Source of the DNA: DATAMF01 sp964472565
GTDB lineage: Bacteria; Chloroflexota; Anaerolineae; Aggregatilineales; Aggregatilineaceae
DNA: 37,805 nucleotides
Reading direction: 5' to 3'
NCBI GenBank assembly: GCA_964472565.1
Contig: CAYYNB010000045.1
Span: 1-37,805, forward strand
Part shown: positions 22,127-30,435 of the stretch, piece after piece
Numbering within the stretch: position 1 is the first letter of the stretch
Layout of the letters: each line of letters opens with the position of its first letter
The notes under the pieces: generated by a model
Database searches by the model: none
What the model was told of the DNA's origin: nothing
What the model saw: the letters and a program-made list of their open reading frames with translations, nothing else
Translations under genes and position numbers: made by a program

Positions 22127-23869
22127 ATGAATTTAGATACACTCGATCAATATATTGAAGAAGCGCTGGCCGCCTGGCATATTCCCGGCGCAGCCGTCGC
22201 GGTTGTTCAGGGCGACGATGTGATCTATGCACGGGGGGGCGGGATGCGCAATGTCGAAACCCGCGAACCCATGAATCCGGATACGGTGTTTCCGATTGCC
22301 TCGTGTACCAAAGCTTTTACATCGATGGGCGCGGCCCTGCTGGTCGATGACGGGGTATTGGAATGGGATAAACCCGTCCGGCACTATCTGCCCGAATTTA
22401 AGCTCAGCGACAGCTATATCTCCGAAAAAATCACGATCCGTGACCTGCTGTGCCACCGGTCCGGCCTGCCGCGGCATGACATGGCGTGGTACGGCTCCTC
22501 ATTCAGCCGCGAGGAACTGATCCAAAACCTGGCCCACCTGCCGTTTAGCAAGGGCTTCCGCGAAGGCTGGCAGTATCAAAACCTGATGTACATGACAGCG
22601 GGTTATCTCGTCGGCAAAATGACGGGCCTGACCTGGGAAGAATTCACCCAGCAGCGCATTCTGGACCCGCTGAAGATGGCGCGGACGTGTTTCTCACCGG
22701 AGGCCATGCAGCAGCAGGGCAATTATGCTACCCCCTACCGGATCAAACATACAGTGGGCGGCGGCGCAGCGGGCGAGTGGGAGGCGCGCGAGTTTTACGC
22801 CGATAAGGTGATGGGTCCGGCGGGCGTCCTCCACAGCAGCGTGGCCGATCTGGCCCGGTGGCTGCGTGTGCATGTGAACGACGGACGGATAGATGATCAG
22901 CAGTTTGTGTCGGCGGGGAATCTGGCACAAATGCACCAGCCGCAAATGGTTATGCCGATTGATGCTTTTGCCGCCAACCTGCTCCAGACCACTATTTTTA
23001 ACTATGGGATGGGCTGGTTTATTGTGCCTTACCGGGGCTATACGCTGATCCAGCATGGGGGCAACATTGACGGATTCAGCACCATCGTCGGCTTTGTGCC
23101 GCAGCAAAAAATCGGTGTGGCCGTGCTGACCAACATCGAAGGGCGGCCCCTGCGCGATGTGCTGTTGTATGAAATCTGTGATCGCGTGCTGGTGTTAAGC
23201 GACAACGAGTTGAATTCACACTTCCTGGCGCTGTATGAGGAAGTGTATACAGCGTTTGATCAGGATCAGACAACTTCCGCTGACGAACGCCACCCCGACG
23301 CCCCGCCCACGCACCCGCTGGAAGCCTTTGTCGGGGAATACGCGGCGGACGGATACCCTGATTTTAAGGTCAAACAAGAGGGCGACCAGTTGTACGGATG
23401 GGTTATCGGGGAGTGGGTCCCGCTGGACCATTACCATTACAACATTTTCCGCATGAACCTGGAACGGTTTGAAGAACAACAGCCCGTTAATTTTTTCATG
23501 AATATCCAGGGCGAAATTGATCGCGCCGCGATCCACCTGGAAACGCAGGTGGAGCCAACGCTGTTCAAACGCAAGCCCATGCAGGTCGATACAGAGACGC
23601 TGGCGGCGCTGGCGGGCCGTTATGCCATGCCGATAGAGGGGATTGAGCTAACGGTGCGGTTGAAGCGAGATAAGGTTTTTATGGCGGCAACCGGCGAAAG
23701 TGACAGCGAACTCCAACCCGCTAAATGGACCACAGCGGGCCTCGAATTTCAGGTAAAGGATCAATCAGGCACACGCGTCGAGTTCCAGAAAGATGAACAG
23801 GGACACTATACCCTGCTCGTGCTGAAACAACCGGGAATGACCTTTAACGCGCCGCGTATCGAGGCATAA
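22127..23869 (+). CDS. Serine hydrolase of the class C beta-lactamase family with DUF3471-like C-terminus
   Basis: 580 residues. The penicillin-binding fold has all three motifs: S-x-x-K as Ser59-Cys-Thr-Lys62, Y-x-N as Tyr150-Gln-Asn152, and HGG at about 310. The PDTVFPIASCTKAFT stretch and LLCHRSGLPRHD are typical of the family (esterases, D-aminopeptidases, beta-lactamase-like). After residue 390 come two beta-rich modules; the first (AFVGEYAADGYPDFKV) resembles DUF3471. No signal peptide is visible, so the enzyme may be cytoplasmic, and a peptidase or esterase role is more likely than antibiotic resistance. AGGAG precedes the ATG. Confidence 0.9.
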   Translation: MNLDTLDQYIEEALAAWHIPGAAVAVVQGDDVIYARGGGMRNVETREPMNPDTVFPIASCTKAFTSMGAALLVDDGVLEWDKPVRHYLPEFKLSDSYISEKITIRDLLCHRSGLPRHDMAWYGSSFSREELIQNLAHLPFSKGFREGWQYQNLMYMTAGYLVGKMTGLTWEEFTQQRILDPLKMARTCFSPEAMQQQGNYATPYRIKHTVGGGAAGEWEAREFYADKVMGPAGVLHSSVADLARWLRVHVNDGRIDDQQFVSAGNLAQMHQPQMVMPIDAFAANLLQTTIFNYGMGWFIVPYRGYTLIQHGGNIDGFSTIVGFVPQQKIGVAVLTNIEGRPLRDVLLYEICDRVLVLSDNELNSHFLALYEEVYTAFDQDQTTSADERHPDAPPTHPLEAFVGEYAADGYPDFKVKQEGDQLYGWVIGEWVPLDHYHYNIFRMNLERFEEQQPVNFFMNIQGEIDRAAIHLETQVEPTLFKRKPMQVDTETLAALAGRYAMPIEGIELTVRLKRDKVFMAATGESDSELQPAKWTTAGLEFQVKDQSGTRVEFQKDEQGHYTLLVLKQPGMTFNAPRIEA

Positions 23870-23918
23870 GGGAAAAAAAGGGAAAATGGGGCAATTGGCG
23901 AATTGCCCCAACCCGACA

Positions 23919-24395
23919 CTACTTGGGCAGCTTGCCGAACATCCCCAGCACACGGCCAAAGAAGCGGTGGAAGCCATCGGAGGTTTTGCCGAACATCAGC
24001 GGACACGCCCCCGCGATCACGGTGATATTATTCTGTTCGCAGAATTCAACCGCGCTGGGCGAAATACTCGTGCCAAAACTGTGCAGGCTGTTGTGCATCC
24101 AGACGCGCGTCACGCCCGCTTCGGCGCAGTCGTGAACGACGGAATCAGTCGCTTTGGCCGGGGTCACGATGATCACGCCATCGACTTTTTCGGGAATATC
24201 CTTCACGCTGTGATAGCAGCGCACGCCTTCGACCTCATCCGCATTCGGATTGACGGGGTATACTTCATAACCTAATTCGAGAAAACGGCGGTAAATGCCA
24301 TTCCCCGCCGATGGCGAGTCTTTAGAGCGCGAGACACCCGCGACCGCGATCCGCTTTTGGGACAGAAAATCCTCAACTTTTTCTTGCAGAGTCAT
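23919..24395 (-). CDS. CoA-binding domain protein (YccU-like)
   Basis: About 158 residues, a single Rossmann-like CoA-binding domain similar to E. coli YccU and to the N-terminal domain of succinyl-CoA synthetase alpha. Signatures are RIAVAGVSRSKDSPSAGNGI near residue 15, YEVYPVNPNADEVEGV near 45, GVIIVTPA near 75 and GACPLMFG near the C-terminus. The molecular role is unknown. The ATG at 24395 begins the homology (MTLQEKVEDFL); GGAGG is 12 nt upstream. An earlier ATG at 24434 would add 13 poor residues. Convergent with the serine hydrolase gene. Confidence 0.85.
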   Translation of the reverse strand: MTLQEKVEDFLSQKRIAVAGVSRSKDSPSAGNGIYRRFLELGYEVYPVNPNADEVEGVRCYHSVKDIPEKVDGVIIVTPAKATDSVVHDCAEAGVTRVWMHNSLHSFGTSISPSAVEFCEQNNITVIAGACPLMFGKTSDGFHRFFGRVLGMFGKLPK

Positions 24396-24469
24396 CTTGT
24401 TTTTACTCCTCCGAAAACTAGCCTTGATCCCCATTGTAGACCGGGCTGCAAAAGTGGCAAATCGCAGGC

Positions 24470-24502
24470 ATACAAAAAGCCGGAACTCGATTGAGTCCCG
24501 GC
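24470..24502 (-). terminator. Intrinsic terminator downstream of trmO
   Basis: AGCCGGAACTC pairs with GAGTCCCGGCT around a GATT loop with one mismatch; on the minus strand it is followed by TTTTTG. It lies beyond repeat copy g, so trmO transcripts would run through the element before ending. Confidence 0.7.
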
Positions 24503-24512
24503 TCTCCCGTTA

Positions 24513-24614
24513 GGCCGATCCAAGAAAATAATTCCCCACATTCTGCGGGTTTGACTCCCCTTCCCTAAGGGAAGGGGCAAGGGGGGATAGGGTCAAGAAA
24601 ATAGTGGCGCAGCC
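24513..24614 (-). repeat. TWA-inserting MITE-like element, copy g (full length)
   Basis: 102 bp in reverse orientation, flanked by TTA at 24510-24512 and 24615-24617. The latter is the TAA stop of trmO read on the minus strand. It carries the left end GGCTGCGCCAC and the right end TTGGATCGGCC of the family, with the palindrome CCCCTTCCCT/AGGGAAGGGG. Confidence 0.85.
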
Positions 24615-25085
24615 TTATTCCCCGAAGAAGCCCGGCGGAATCTGTTCGGCGTCTTCCATCCAGGCGGGCAGCACGGCCAGCCATTCAGGGACAGAATAAT
24701 CCCGCGCGCGGTCCGCAATCGGAATATACGGCTTCAGGTCGATGATCGGCGTGCCGTCGAAGGCATCGATCCAGGGCACGACCACGATCCCGTTGGCCTC
24801 GTCCACCTCGATCACCCAGCAGGTCGTCGTGGCGATAGGATTCGGGCGCGATGGAGAGCAGCAGGCAAACACGCCGACTTGATTCCCCTGAGCGTAAGAC
24901 GGCTCGACCACCAGTGTTTGGCGTCCTGCGGCGTTATCCAACTGATCCGCCCACCAGAACACCTTCACATGGCTGAACTTGCCCAACTGTTTGAGCGCCG
25001 GACGATATTCCGCCGCGATATGCAGCGCGAAGCCGTCCGCGTTGGCCTGGACATGGCCGATAGGCTGAATTTGATAGGTGCTCAT
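24615..25085 (-). CDS. trmO: tRNA (t6A37) N6-methyltransferase TrmO / TsaA-like
   Basis: 156 residues, the TrmO (UPF0066) beta-barrel. In E. coli TrmO methylates N6-threonylcarbamoyladenosine at position 37 of tRNA-Thr using S-adenosylmethionine. Signatures here are IQPIGHVQ at the N-terminus, GKFSHVKVFWWADQ, the SAM-pocket segment GVFACCSPSRPNPIA, and IDLKPYIP near residue 120. ATG 25085 has GGAGG at 6 nt. The C-terminal RNA-recognition extension of the E. coli enzyme is absent, so it is a short-form member and the tRNA target is less certain. The TAA stop coincides with the target duplication of copy g. Confidence 0.85.
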   Translation of the reverse strand: MSTYQIQPIGHVQANADGFALHIAAEYRPALKQLGKFSHVKVFWWADQLDNAAGRQTLVVEPSYAQGNQVGVFACCSPSRPNPIATTTCWVIEVDEANGIVVVPWIDAFDGTPIIDLKPYIPIADRARDYSVPEWLAVLPAWMEDAEQIPPGFFGE

Positions 25086-25160
25086 GTTTTCCTCCTCAAT
25101 TGATGCACCGAACACAGCCCCCATGATGCCAGCCTTTTACGGGAAGAATTCACCCATTTT

Positions 25161-25190
25161 TTGGTCTGATACCCAGTGGTGCGGTATAAT
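25161..25190 (+). promoter_or_regulatory. Upstream promoter in the trmO-metG gap
   Basis: TTGGTC (25161-25166), 18-nt spacer, TATAAT (25185-25190). No gene follows directly; the transcript would meet the hairpin at 25249 before the main metG promoter. Confidence 0.45.
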
Positions 25191-25248
25191 AAATTTCATT
25201 GCATCATAACAAAGTTTGCAGCGCCCCCGGCTTATCAAAAGCTTTGCT

Positions 25249-25270
25249 GAGGCTTTCAAAGCCTCTGGTT
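25249..25270 (+). terminator. Hairpin upstream of the metG promoter, terminator-like
   Basis: GAGGCTTTCAAAGCCTC (25249-25265) is palindromic around a central C, followed by TGGTTTT. It could end a transcript of about 75 nt from the promoter at 25161-25190, insulating metG or making a small RNA. Confidence 0.45.
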
Positions 25271-25276
25271 TTCCGG

Positions 25277-25305
25277 TTGACAGGGGTCGTTAAGTCCCGT
25301 ATAGT
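25277..25305 (+). promoter_or_regulatory. Main promoter of the metG leader
   Basis: TTGACA (25277-25282), 17-nt spacer, TATAGT (25300-25305). The expected start, about 25311-25313, coincides with the ATG of the leader ORF. Confidence 0.85.
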
Positions 25306-25312
25306 TGAACAT

Positions 25313-25417
25313 ATGAACACCAGACTGATACGTTTTTACGATGCCCTGAGCATCACTATGCGCATGCGTTGCTTGCCGTGGTCGGAAAGAATTCCGGCGA
25401 TGGCAGCGTGTGTCTGA
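25313..25417 (+). CDS. Leader peptide of metG (34 codons, Met-rich cluster)
   Basis: ORF beginning ATG-AAC-ACC and ending TGT-GTC-TGA. Its ATG lies at or within 2 nt of the predicted transcription start, so it would be translated as a leaderless mRNA. The peptide starts MNTRLIRFYDALSITMRMRC and ends ERIPAMAACV. Three internal methionines are present; codons 16 and 18 form ATG-CGC-ATG right next to the 5' arm of a 17-bp stem. A ribosome waiting for Met-tRNA at these codons would cover that arm. This is the layout of an amino-acid-specific leader for methionyl-tRNA synthetase. The evidence is positional; only about 3 Met in 33 codons. Confidence 0.6.
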   Translation: MNTRLIRFYDALSITMRMRCLPWSERIPAMAACV

Positions 25418-25451
25418 CACACACCGCCCGCGCCCCGACTACGGCAAGCAA
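25369..25451 (+). promoter_or_regulatory. Long leader stem of metG
   Basis: TTGCTTGCCGTGGTCGG (25369-25385) pairs with CCGACTACGGCAAGCAA (25435-25451), 17 bp with one G-U. It encloses two small hairpins (GGAA/TTCC and GTGTGT/ACACAC). The 3' arm ends exactly where the terminator begins (shared base 25451), so the two would stack. A possible competing pairing is ACCGCC (25423-25428) with GGCGGT (25470-25475) in the terminator 3' arm, 6 bp only. Confidence 0.7.
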
Positions 25452-25480
25452 ACCGTCGAACAGCAATTCGGCGGTTTTTT
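25451..25480 (+). terminator. Attenuator terminator in the metG leader
   Basis: AACCGTCGAA (25451-25460) pairs with TTCGGCGGTT (25467-25476), 10 bp with one G-U and a 6-nt loop, running into TTTTTT and then GTTGTCTTGTT. It stands between the leader ORF and metG, about 60 nt before the metG ATG. Confidence 0.85.
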
Positions 25481-25539
25481 GTTGTCTTGTTACAATGTTC
25501 GCGGTCTTCGGACCCTAGACGTTTCTGAAGGGGAAACCT

Positions 25540-27345
25540 ATGCCTGAGTACATCCATGTTTCTGTCGCCTGGCCGTATGCCAACGGTGATATGCACGCCG
25601 GGCACCTGGCCGGATGTTATATCCCGGCGGATATCTTCGCCCGCTACCATCGACTGAAGGGCAACCACGTGTTGATGGTCAGCGGTTCAGACTCACACGG
25701 CACGCCGATTTCCGTCGAAGCCGATAAGCTGGGTGTGTCGGCGCGTGAAGTCTTCGAATTTTTCCATGCGCGTTTCCTCGAAACACAGAAAAATATCGGG
25801 GTGAGCTACGATCTGTTCACGCATACCGACACCGAGAATCATTACCAGGTGTCGCAGGATATTTTCCGAATCCTGTTAGAACGCGGCTACCTCTACCGCG
25901 AACGCCAGCGCCTGCTGTACAGCGAATCTGAAAAGCGCTTTCTGCCGGATCGGTATGTCGAAGGTGAATGCCCGATCTGCCACTATGCCCAGGCGCGCGG
26001 CGATCAATGTGATAACTGCGGCAGTCTGCTCGATGCGGTGGACCTGATCAACCCGCGCAGCAAGATCGACGGCAGCAAACCCGTGCTGCGCGAAACCGAA
26101 CACTATTTCCTGAACCTGGGATCGTTTGCGGAACCGCTGCGCCGCTATCTCTCGCAAGATAAAGAACACTGGCGCGATAATGTGCTGAAAGTCTCGCTGA
26201 ACAAGGTGGAAGAACTGCGCGGACGCCCGATCACACGTGACATCGACTGGGGCATCCCGATTCCGCTGGAAGGCGACGAATGGAAAAACAAGCGCCTGTA
26301 TGTGTGGTTTGAAGCGGTCATCGGCTATTTCAGCGCCAGCATCGAATGGGCCAAAAACAACGGCCAGCCCGAAGCCTGGAAGCAGTGGTGGTATAACGCC
26401 GAAGCGAAAGTGTATAACTTCATCGGCAAGGATAACATCGAATTCCATACGATTATCTGGCCCGCTGAACTGATGGGGCTGGATGGACTGTATGCCAACG
26501 CCGAAGACGGCACGATCAGCCTACCCTACGATGTGCCATCCAATGAATTCATGAACATCGAAGGCGAAAAGTTCTCCAAGAGCCGCAACTGGGCGATCTG
26601 GGTGCCGGAACTGTTGGAGCGCTACGATCCCGACCCGATCCGCTATTATCTCACGATGACTGCGCCCGAATCCCGCGACTCCGATTGGAGCTGGGATGGG
26701 TTTGTCACGCGCAACAACACCGAACTGCTGGCGGCCTGGGGCAATCTGGTCAACCGGGTGCTGAAGTTCGCGGCCAAACACTTCGATAGTGTGGTGCCCG
26801 ATCCGGGCGAACTGCGCGATTATGACCAGGAGATTATCGCCAAAGTGGAAGCCGGCTTCGAGACTATCGGCGAACTGTTGGCGGCGGTCAAGCTGCGCGA
26901 TGCGCTCAGCGAAACGATGGCCCTCGCCCGCGAGGTCAACGGCTACCTGGATCGCGCGCCCTGGTTCAAGGTGATCAAGGAAGATAAAGCGTCTGCCGCG
27001 ACCACCATCTATACCGCGCTGCGCTGCATCGACAACCTGAAGACGCTGTTCGCGCCGTTCCTGCCGTTCACGTCGCAGCGGGTGCATGAATATCTGGGCT
27101 ACGATGGGACGCTGTTTGGCGAGCAGATCATCCGGCACTACCAGGAAGCCACCCGCGCGCACGACGGCCTGACCTACGATGGATCGCAAGCGGTGGGACA
27201 GTGGGCGATCAGCCAGCTCGCGGCGGGGCAAAAACTGCGCGAACCGGCGGCGCTGTTCGTCAAGCTGGAACCGGACCTGATCGAAGCTGAACGCGCCCGT
27301 TTGGGCCAACCGCGCACCGCGATTCCGGTGCCGGGGAAGGCATAA
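25540..27345 (+). CDS. metG: Methionyl-tRNA synthetase
   Basis: 601 residues, class I synthetase charging tRNA-Met (including the initiator encoded at 14177-14248). The HIGH signature appears as H19-A-G-H22 (NGDMHAGHLAG) and KMSKS as K344-F-S-K-S348. A zinc knuckle (CPICHYAQARGDQCDNCG) is present near residues 147-165, as is the WGIPIPLEGDEWKNKRLYVW stretch of the catalytic domain. The C-terminus is the anticodon-binding helical domain; there is no appended tRNA-binding (EMAP-II-like) dimerisation domain. It is preceded by a leader ORF and terminator, suggesting attenuation control. Confidence 0.96.
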   Translation: MPEYIHVSVAWPYANGDMHAGHLAGCYIPADIFARYHRLKGNHVLMVSGSDSHGTPISVEADKLGVSAREVFEFFHARFLETQKNIGVSYDLFTHTDTENHYQVSQDIFRILLERGYLYRERQRLLYSESEKRFLPDRYVEGECPICHYAQARGDQCDNCGSLLDAVDLINPRSKIDGSKPVLRETEHYFLNLGSFAEPLRRYLSQDKEHWRDNVLKVSLNKVEELRGRPITRDIDWGIPIPLEGDEWKNKRLYVWFEAVIGYFSASIEWAKNNGQPEAWKQWWYNAEAKVYNFIGKDNIEFHTIIWPAELMGLDGLYANAEDGTISLPYDVPSNEFMNIEGEKFSKSRNWAIWVPELLERYDPDPIRYYLTMTAPESRDSDWSWDGFVTRNNTELLAAWGNLVNRVLKFAAKHFDSVVPDPGELRDYDQEIIAKVEAGFETIGELLAAVKLRDALSETMALAREVNGYLDRAPWFKVIKEDKASAATTIYTALRCIDNLKTLFAPFLPFTSQRVHEYLGYDGTLFGEQIIRHYQEATRAHDGLTYDGSQAVGQWAISQLAAGQKLREPAALFVKLEPDLIEAERARLGQPRTAIPVPGKA

Positions 27346-27403
27346 CCATTCAATTTGCAGGGGCGGCTGGCGAGTCGACCCCTGTGAAAGGAGCCTTGAA
27401 CCG

Positions 27404-28792
27404 TTGATCCGCCGCGTCGAATGGACTGTGATCGTTTTTATCCTCGCTGCCTATCTGGTGATCGCTGGCGAATATGCCACCCGCACCCCCGATTGGCAGG
27501 CCCCCGACGAACCCGCCCACTACAACTATGTGCGCCAACTGGCCGACGAGGGGCATTTTCCCGTGTTGGAAATGGGCGACTGGCAGCAGGACTATCAGAC
27601 CCAACTGGTCGCCAGCGGCTTTGATCCGAAGCTGACGGATCGCATCCAGACGATTGAATATGAAGATCACCAGCCGCCGCTGTATTACCTGCTGCAAACG
27701 CCCATTTACGCGCTCTCCGACGGCAATCTGATCACCATGCGCCTGTTTTCGATGCTGCTCGGCGCGGGCGTGGTTGGGTTCACCTGGCTGGCGCTGTGGG
27801 TGCTGGCTCCCCGCTGGCCGGGAAGCGCGCTGACTGGGGCGGCGTTTGTCGCCTTTCTGCCGCAGCACATTTCGATTCTTGCCAGCGTGAGCAACGATGC
27901 GCTGGCCGAACTGATCGTGGCCGTCACGCTGCTGGCGACCCTGGTTTATCTCGGCAACCGCCGCACCCTGCCCGAAGAAACGGACGATGTGGAACAAGCG
28001 GTCCAGCCGCGCAAGATTCACCCGGTCTGGTTAGGGGTGCTGGTCGGGCTGGCGCTGCTCACCAAAACGACGATCTATTTTCTGGCGGGCGTGGTGGCGC
28101 TGGCGATTGTGCTGCGCTGGCGGCGCGAACACTGGCCCTGGCAACGCGCGTTCCGTGAATTCGCGGTGGTGTTTATCCCCGCGCTGCTGATCGGTGGGGT
28201 ATGGTGGGTGCGCAACCTGGATGTCTACGGCGGGACGGACTTCACCGGGCTGACGCGGCACGAGAACGTGACCATCGGCCAGCCGCGCACGGACGAATGG
28301 ATCGATACGGTCTACGGCGGCAGCACGCGGATGTATCTCGAAAATTACGCCAAAACGACCTTTCGCAGCTTTTGGGGGCAGTTCGGCTGGATGGCGCTGC
28401 CCATGCCGTCCCATGTTTACACCGCGCTGCTGCTGTTCTCGTTGGCGGTTATCAGCGGAGCGGCGCTGTTCTTCTGGAAACACGGCTGGTCGCGCCAACT
28501 CACGCCGCCCCAACACGACGCCCTGCTGATCTTTGCGGCGGTGTTTATCTTCGTAAGCGCGGCTTATCTTCTCTATAATCTGGACTTTGTGCAGTTCCAG
28601 GGGCGGTATCTGTACCCGGCGCTGCTGCCCTTCGCTTTTCTGGTCGCGGCGGGTCTTAACGGTTGGACTTCGCTGGCGGAGAATCAATTCCCCGCGCTGG
28701 CGTGGCTGCCCGTCACCGCGATGATCGGGCTGGCGGTGTTTGCACTGTATGCGCTCGAAACTTACATTGTGCCCAATTTGCCGACGTGGTAA
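27404..28792 (+). CDS. Polytopic membrane protein, DUF2142/GT-C glycosyltransferase-like
   Basis: 462 residues with about ten hydrophobic segments. After the first helix an extracytoplasmic loop carries DWQAPDEPAHYNYVRQL, and later YEDHQPPLYYLLQTPIY; acidic motifs in the first loop followed by a QPPLYY stretch are typical of GT-C enzymes (GT39/PMT-like and DUF2142) that use polyprenyl-phosphate sugars. So it probably transfers a sugar outside the membrane, but the acceptor is unknown. The start is TTG with AAAGGAG 11 nt upstream; no ATG is available in frame nearby. The next gene begins 2 nt after its stop, so they form an operon. Confidence 0.8.
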   Translation: MIRRVEWTVIVFILAAYLVIAGEYATRTPDWQAPDEPAHYNYVRQLADEGHFPVLEMGDWQQDYQTQLVASGFDPKLTDRIQTIEYEDHQPPLYYLLQTPIYALSDGNLITMRLFSMLLGAGVVGFTWLALWVLAPRWPGSALTGAAFVAFLPQHISILASVSNDALAELIVAVTLLATLVYLGNRRTLPEETDDVEQAVQPRKIHPVWLGVLVGLALLTKTTIYFLAGVVALAIVLRWRREHWPWQRAFREFAVVFIPALLIGGVWWVRNLDVYGGTDFTGLTRHENVTIGQPRTDEWIDTVYGGSTRMYLENYAKTTFRSFWGQFGWMALPMPSHVYTALLLFSLAVISGAALFFWKHGWSRQLTPPQHDALLIFAAVFIFVSAAYLLYNLDFVQFQGRYLYPALLPFAFLVAAGLNGWTSLAENQFPALAWLPVTAMIGLAVFALYALETYIVPNLPTW

Positions 28793-28794
28793 TT

Positions 28795-29370
28795 ATGCGC
28801 TCTGAAAAACGTGAAATTGTCCGCCACATTCCTGATGGACCTCATACGCTGACTGTTGAAGTGATCCGCGATAAACGGCTGCGCAGTTCGGCGCGTTTCA
28901 CGCTGCACCAGGACACGATCCAGGTGCGCGTTCCGTCCCAGATCGCCGCGCGCGAACTGGATCAGATCGTCGATCAGATTGTCGAACGGGTGATCACCCA
29001 ACGCTCACGGGCGCGTAAACAAAACGATGCCGATTTGGAAAAACGGGCGCGGGAGATCAACCGGAAATATTTTAATGGTGAACTGCGCTGGCATACGATC
29101 CGCTGGGTGAACAATATGGAACACCGGCTGGGAAGCTGTACCAGCGGCGGCACCACCGACGGCGATATTCGGATCAGCGAACGGGCGCGATCATGGCCGG
29201 TGTATGTTGTGGATTATCTGCTGGCGCACGAACTGGCCCACCGCAAATATCCGAATCACAGCGCCGACTTCTGGGCCTATCTGAGCCAGTACCCGCACAC
29301 CGAACGGGCGCGCGGTTTTATCGAGGGGATTGCTTACGGGCAGAATGAAAACCCCGATGATCTGATCTGA
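28795..29370 (+). CDS. M48-type metallopeptidase, YgjP/DUF45-like
   Basis: 191 residues. The zinc-protease signature is VDYLLAHELAHRKYPNHSADFW: H-E-x-x-H with a downstream histidine in the N-H-S-x-x-F-W form, as in the SprT-like YgjP/DUF45 family. LEKRAREINRKYFNGELRW and MEHRLGSCTSGG before it are also family-like. No signal peptide, so a cytoplasmic enzyme, substrate unknown. I use ATG 28795; the frame is open back to 28663 inside the upstream gene, but the coding sense there belongs to the glycosyltransferase-like protein. Confidence 0.88.
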   Translation: MRSEKREIVRHIPDGPHTLTVEVIRDKRLRSSARFTLHQDTIQVRVPSQIAARELDQIVDQIVERVITQRSRARKQNDADLEKRAREINRKYFNGELRWHTIRWVNNMEHRLGSCTSGGTTDGDIRISERARSWPVYVVDYLLAHELAHRKYPNHSADFWAYLSQYPHTERARGFIEGIAYGQNENPDDLI

Positions 29371-29373
29371 ACG

Positions 29374-30426
29374 TCACGGTTCCCGGTACTGCACCACGCG
29401 GTTACAGGCAGGCAGCAGCGTGCCATTCTGCAACCGGACCTCGACGCTGACCACATAAAAGCCATCGAGCCGCCCCTGCATCACGATTTCCTCGACCAGC
29501 AGTCCGCTTTCTACGATGTCGGGCAGGGTCTGATCCGGGTCCGGCGCGCGCACCGTCTCCCAGCGTTGGGGTACGGAGGCTGCCGTAACCGGGCGCTCCA
29601 GGTAGCCCAAACGAACGGTGTAATTCCACATCGACTCTGGATTCACGGTGCCTGTAACAGCGAAAGCTTCCTCAACCAGATCGTTTTTTTCGGGCGACTC
29701 AATCTCAACATGCTGAGGGCAATCACCGTAAAGCTCAAAATTATCGTCAGGCATAGAGTCTGCCGCTGAATCAGCCGTAGAAACCTCATCCGCCGGTTTT
29801 ATCGAATGGCGCAGATCAGCCAGCCAGTTTGTGCTGCCGCCGGGAGTCAAAAAGGCATAGACAATAAAAGCGATATTCAGCGCCAACACAACAGACAGCA
29901 CCGACAGTACCCCCGCATAGGGACTGCGCCACAAGCCAACCAGAGTCAGCCACCCGTGCTGCAAGCGGAGCCAGCCGCGCGCCCGCAGCCAGAGCGAGAT
30001 TTGCAGCCAATAGGGGTGCGTCTGAGCCGTAGAACCGGGATCGGGCGAAATTCGTTCGGAAGGCGAACGGGACGGCGCGGTGGCCTGTTCCCACCAGGGG
30101 CGGTTGGGATCGTAAGCCGTGGATGCAAACGGGCTTTTATAGGCAGGGCGCGCGGTAGTCGAGGTTTTGGGCTGGTTGGGCGCATGCGGCCAGCGCAGCC
30201 GGTCATATTCGCGGCGCAGCGCCGGATCGTTCAGGACGCTGTACGCCTCGTTGATCGCCTGCAACTGTTCGGTCCCCTGCTCGCCCAGTTCCGGGTGCAG
30301 GTCGGGGTGAATCTGACGAACCGCGCGGCGATAAGCCTGGCGCAGTTCATCGGCGGGGATATGCGGATCAATGCCCAGCAACTGATAATAATCGTGCTGG
30401 GGATCATAGGTTAACTTACGGCTCAT
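29374..30426 (-). CDS. Membrane-anchored J-domain protein
   Basis: 350 residues. Residues about 10-80 are a J domain (DYYQLLGIDPHIPADELRQAY, RQIHPDLHPE with the HPD tripeptide that stimulates DnaK, INEAYSVLNDPALRREYDRL). A proline-rich linker follows, then a single transmembrane segment near residue 185 (VLSVLSVVLALNIAFIVYAF), and a C-terminal beta-rich domain of about 130 residues outside the membrane (VTGTVNPESMWNYTVRLGY). No glycine-rich or zinc-finger region, so it is a type III J protein. It would recruit DnaK to the membrane; the outer domain is of unknown role. It follows the zinc-ribbon gene by 9 nt and converges on the peptidase gene. Confidence 0.87.
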   Translation of the reverse strand: MSRKLTYDPQHDYYQLLGIDPHIPADELRQAYRRAVRQIHPDLHPELGEQGTEQLQAINEAYSVLNDPALRREYDRLRWPHAPNQPKTSTTARPAYKSPFASTAYDPNRPWWEQATAPSRSPSERISPDPGSTAQTHPYWLQISLWLRARGWLRLQHGWLTLVGLWRSPYAGVLSVLSVVLALNIAFIVYAFLTPGGSTNWLADLRHSIKPADEVSTADSAADSMPDDNFELYGDCPQHVEIESPEKNDLVEEAFAVTGTVNPESMWNYTVRLGYLERPVTAASVPQRWETVRAPDPDQTLPDIVESGLLVEEIVMQGRLDGFYVVSVEVRLQNGTLLPACNRVVQYREP

Positions 30427-30435
30427 AGAAGGATA

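Noticed and set aside
25277..25540. T-box riboswitch upstream of metG
   Set aside because: The conserved T-box sequence (AGGGUGGNACCGCG type) and antiterminator bulge are absent; a leader peptide explains the structure better.
28663..28794. Upstream extension of the YgjP-like peptidase
   Set aside because: These codons overlap the transmembrane C-terminus of the preceding gene; ATG 28795 is 2 nt after its stop and starts the homologous region.
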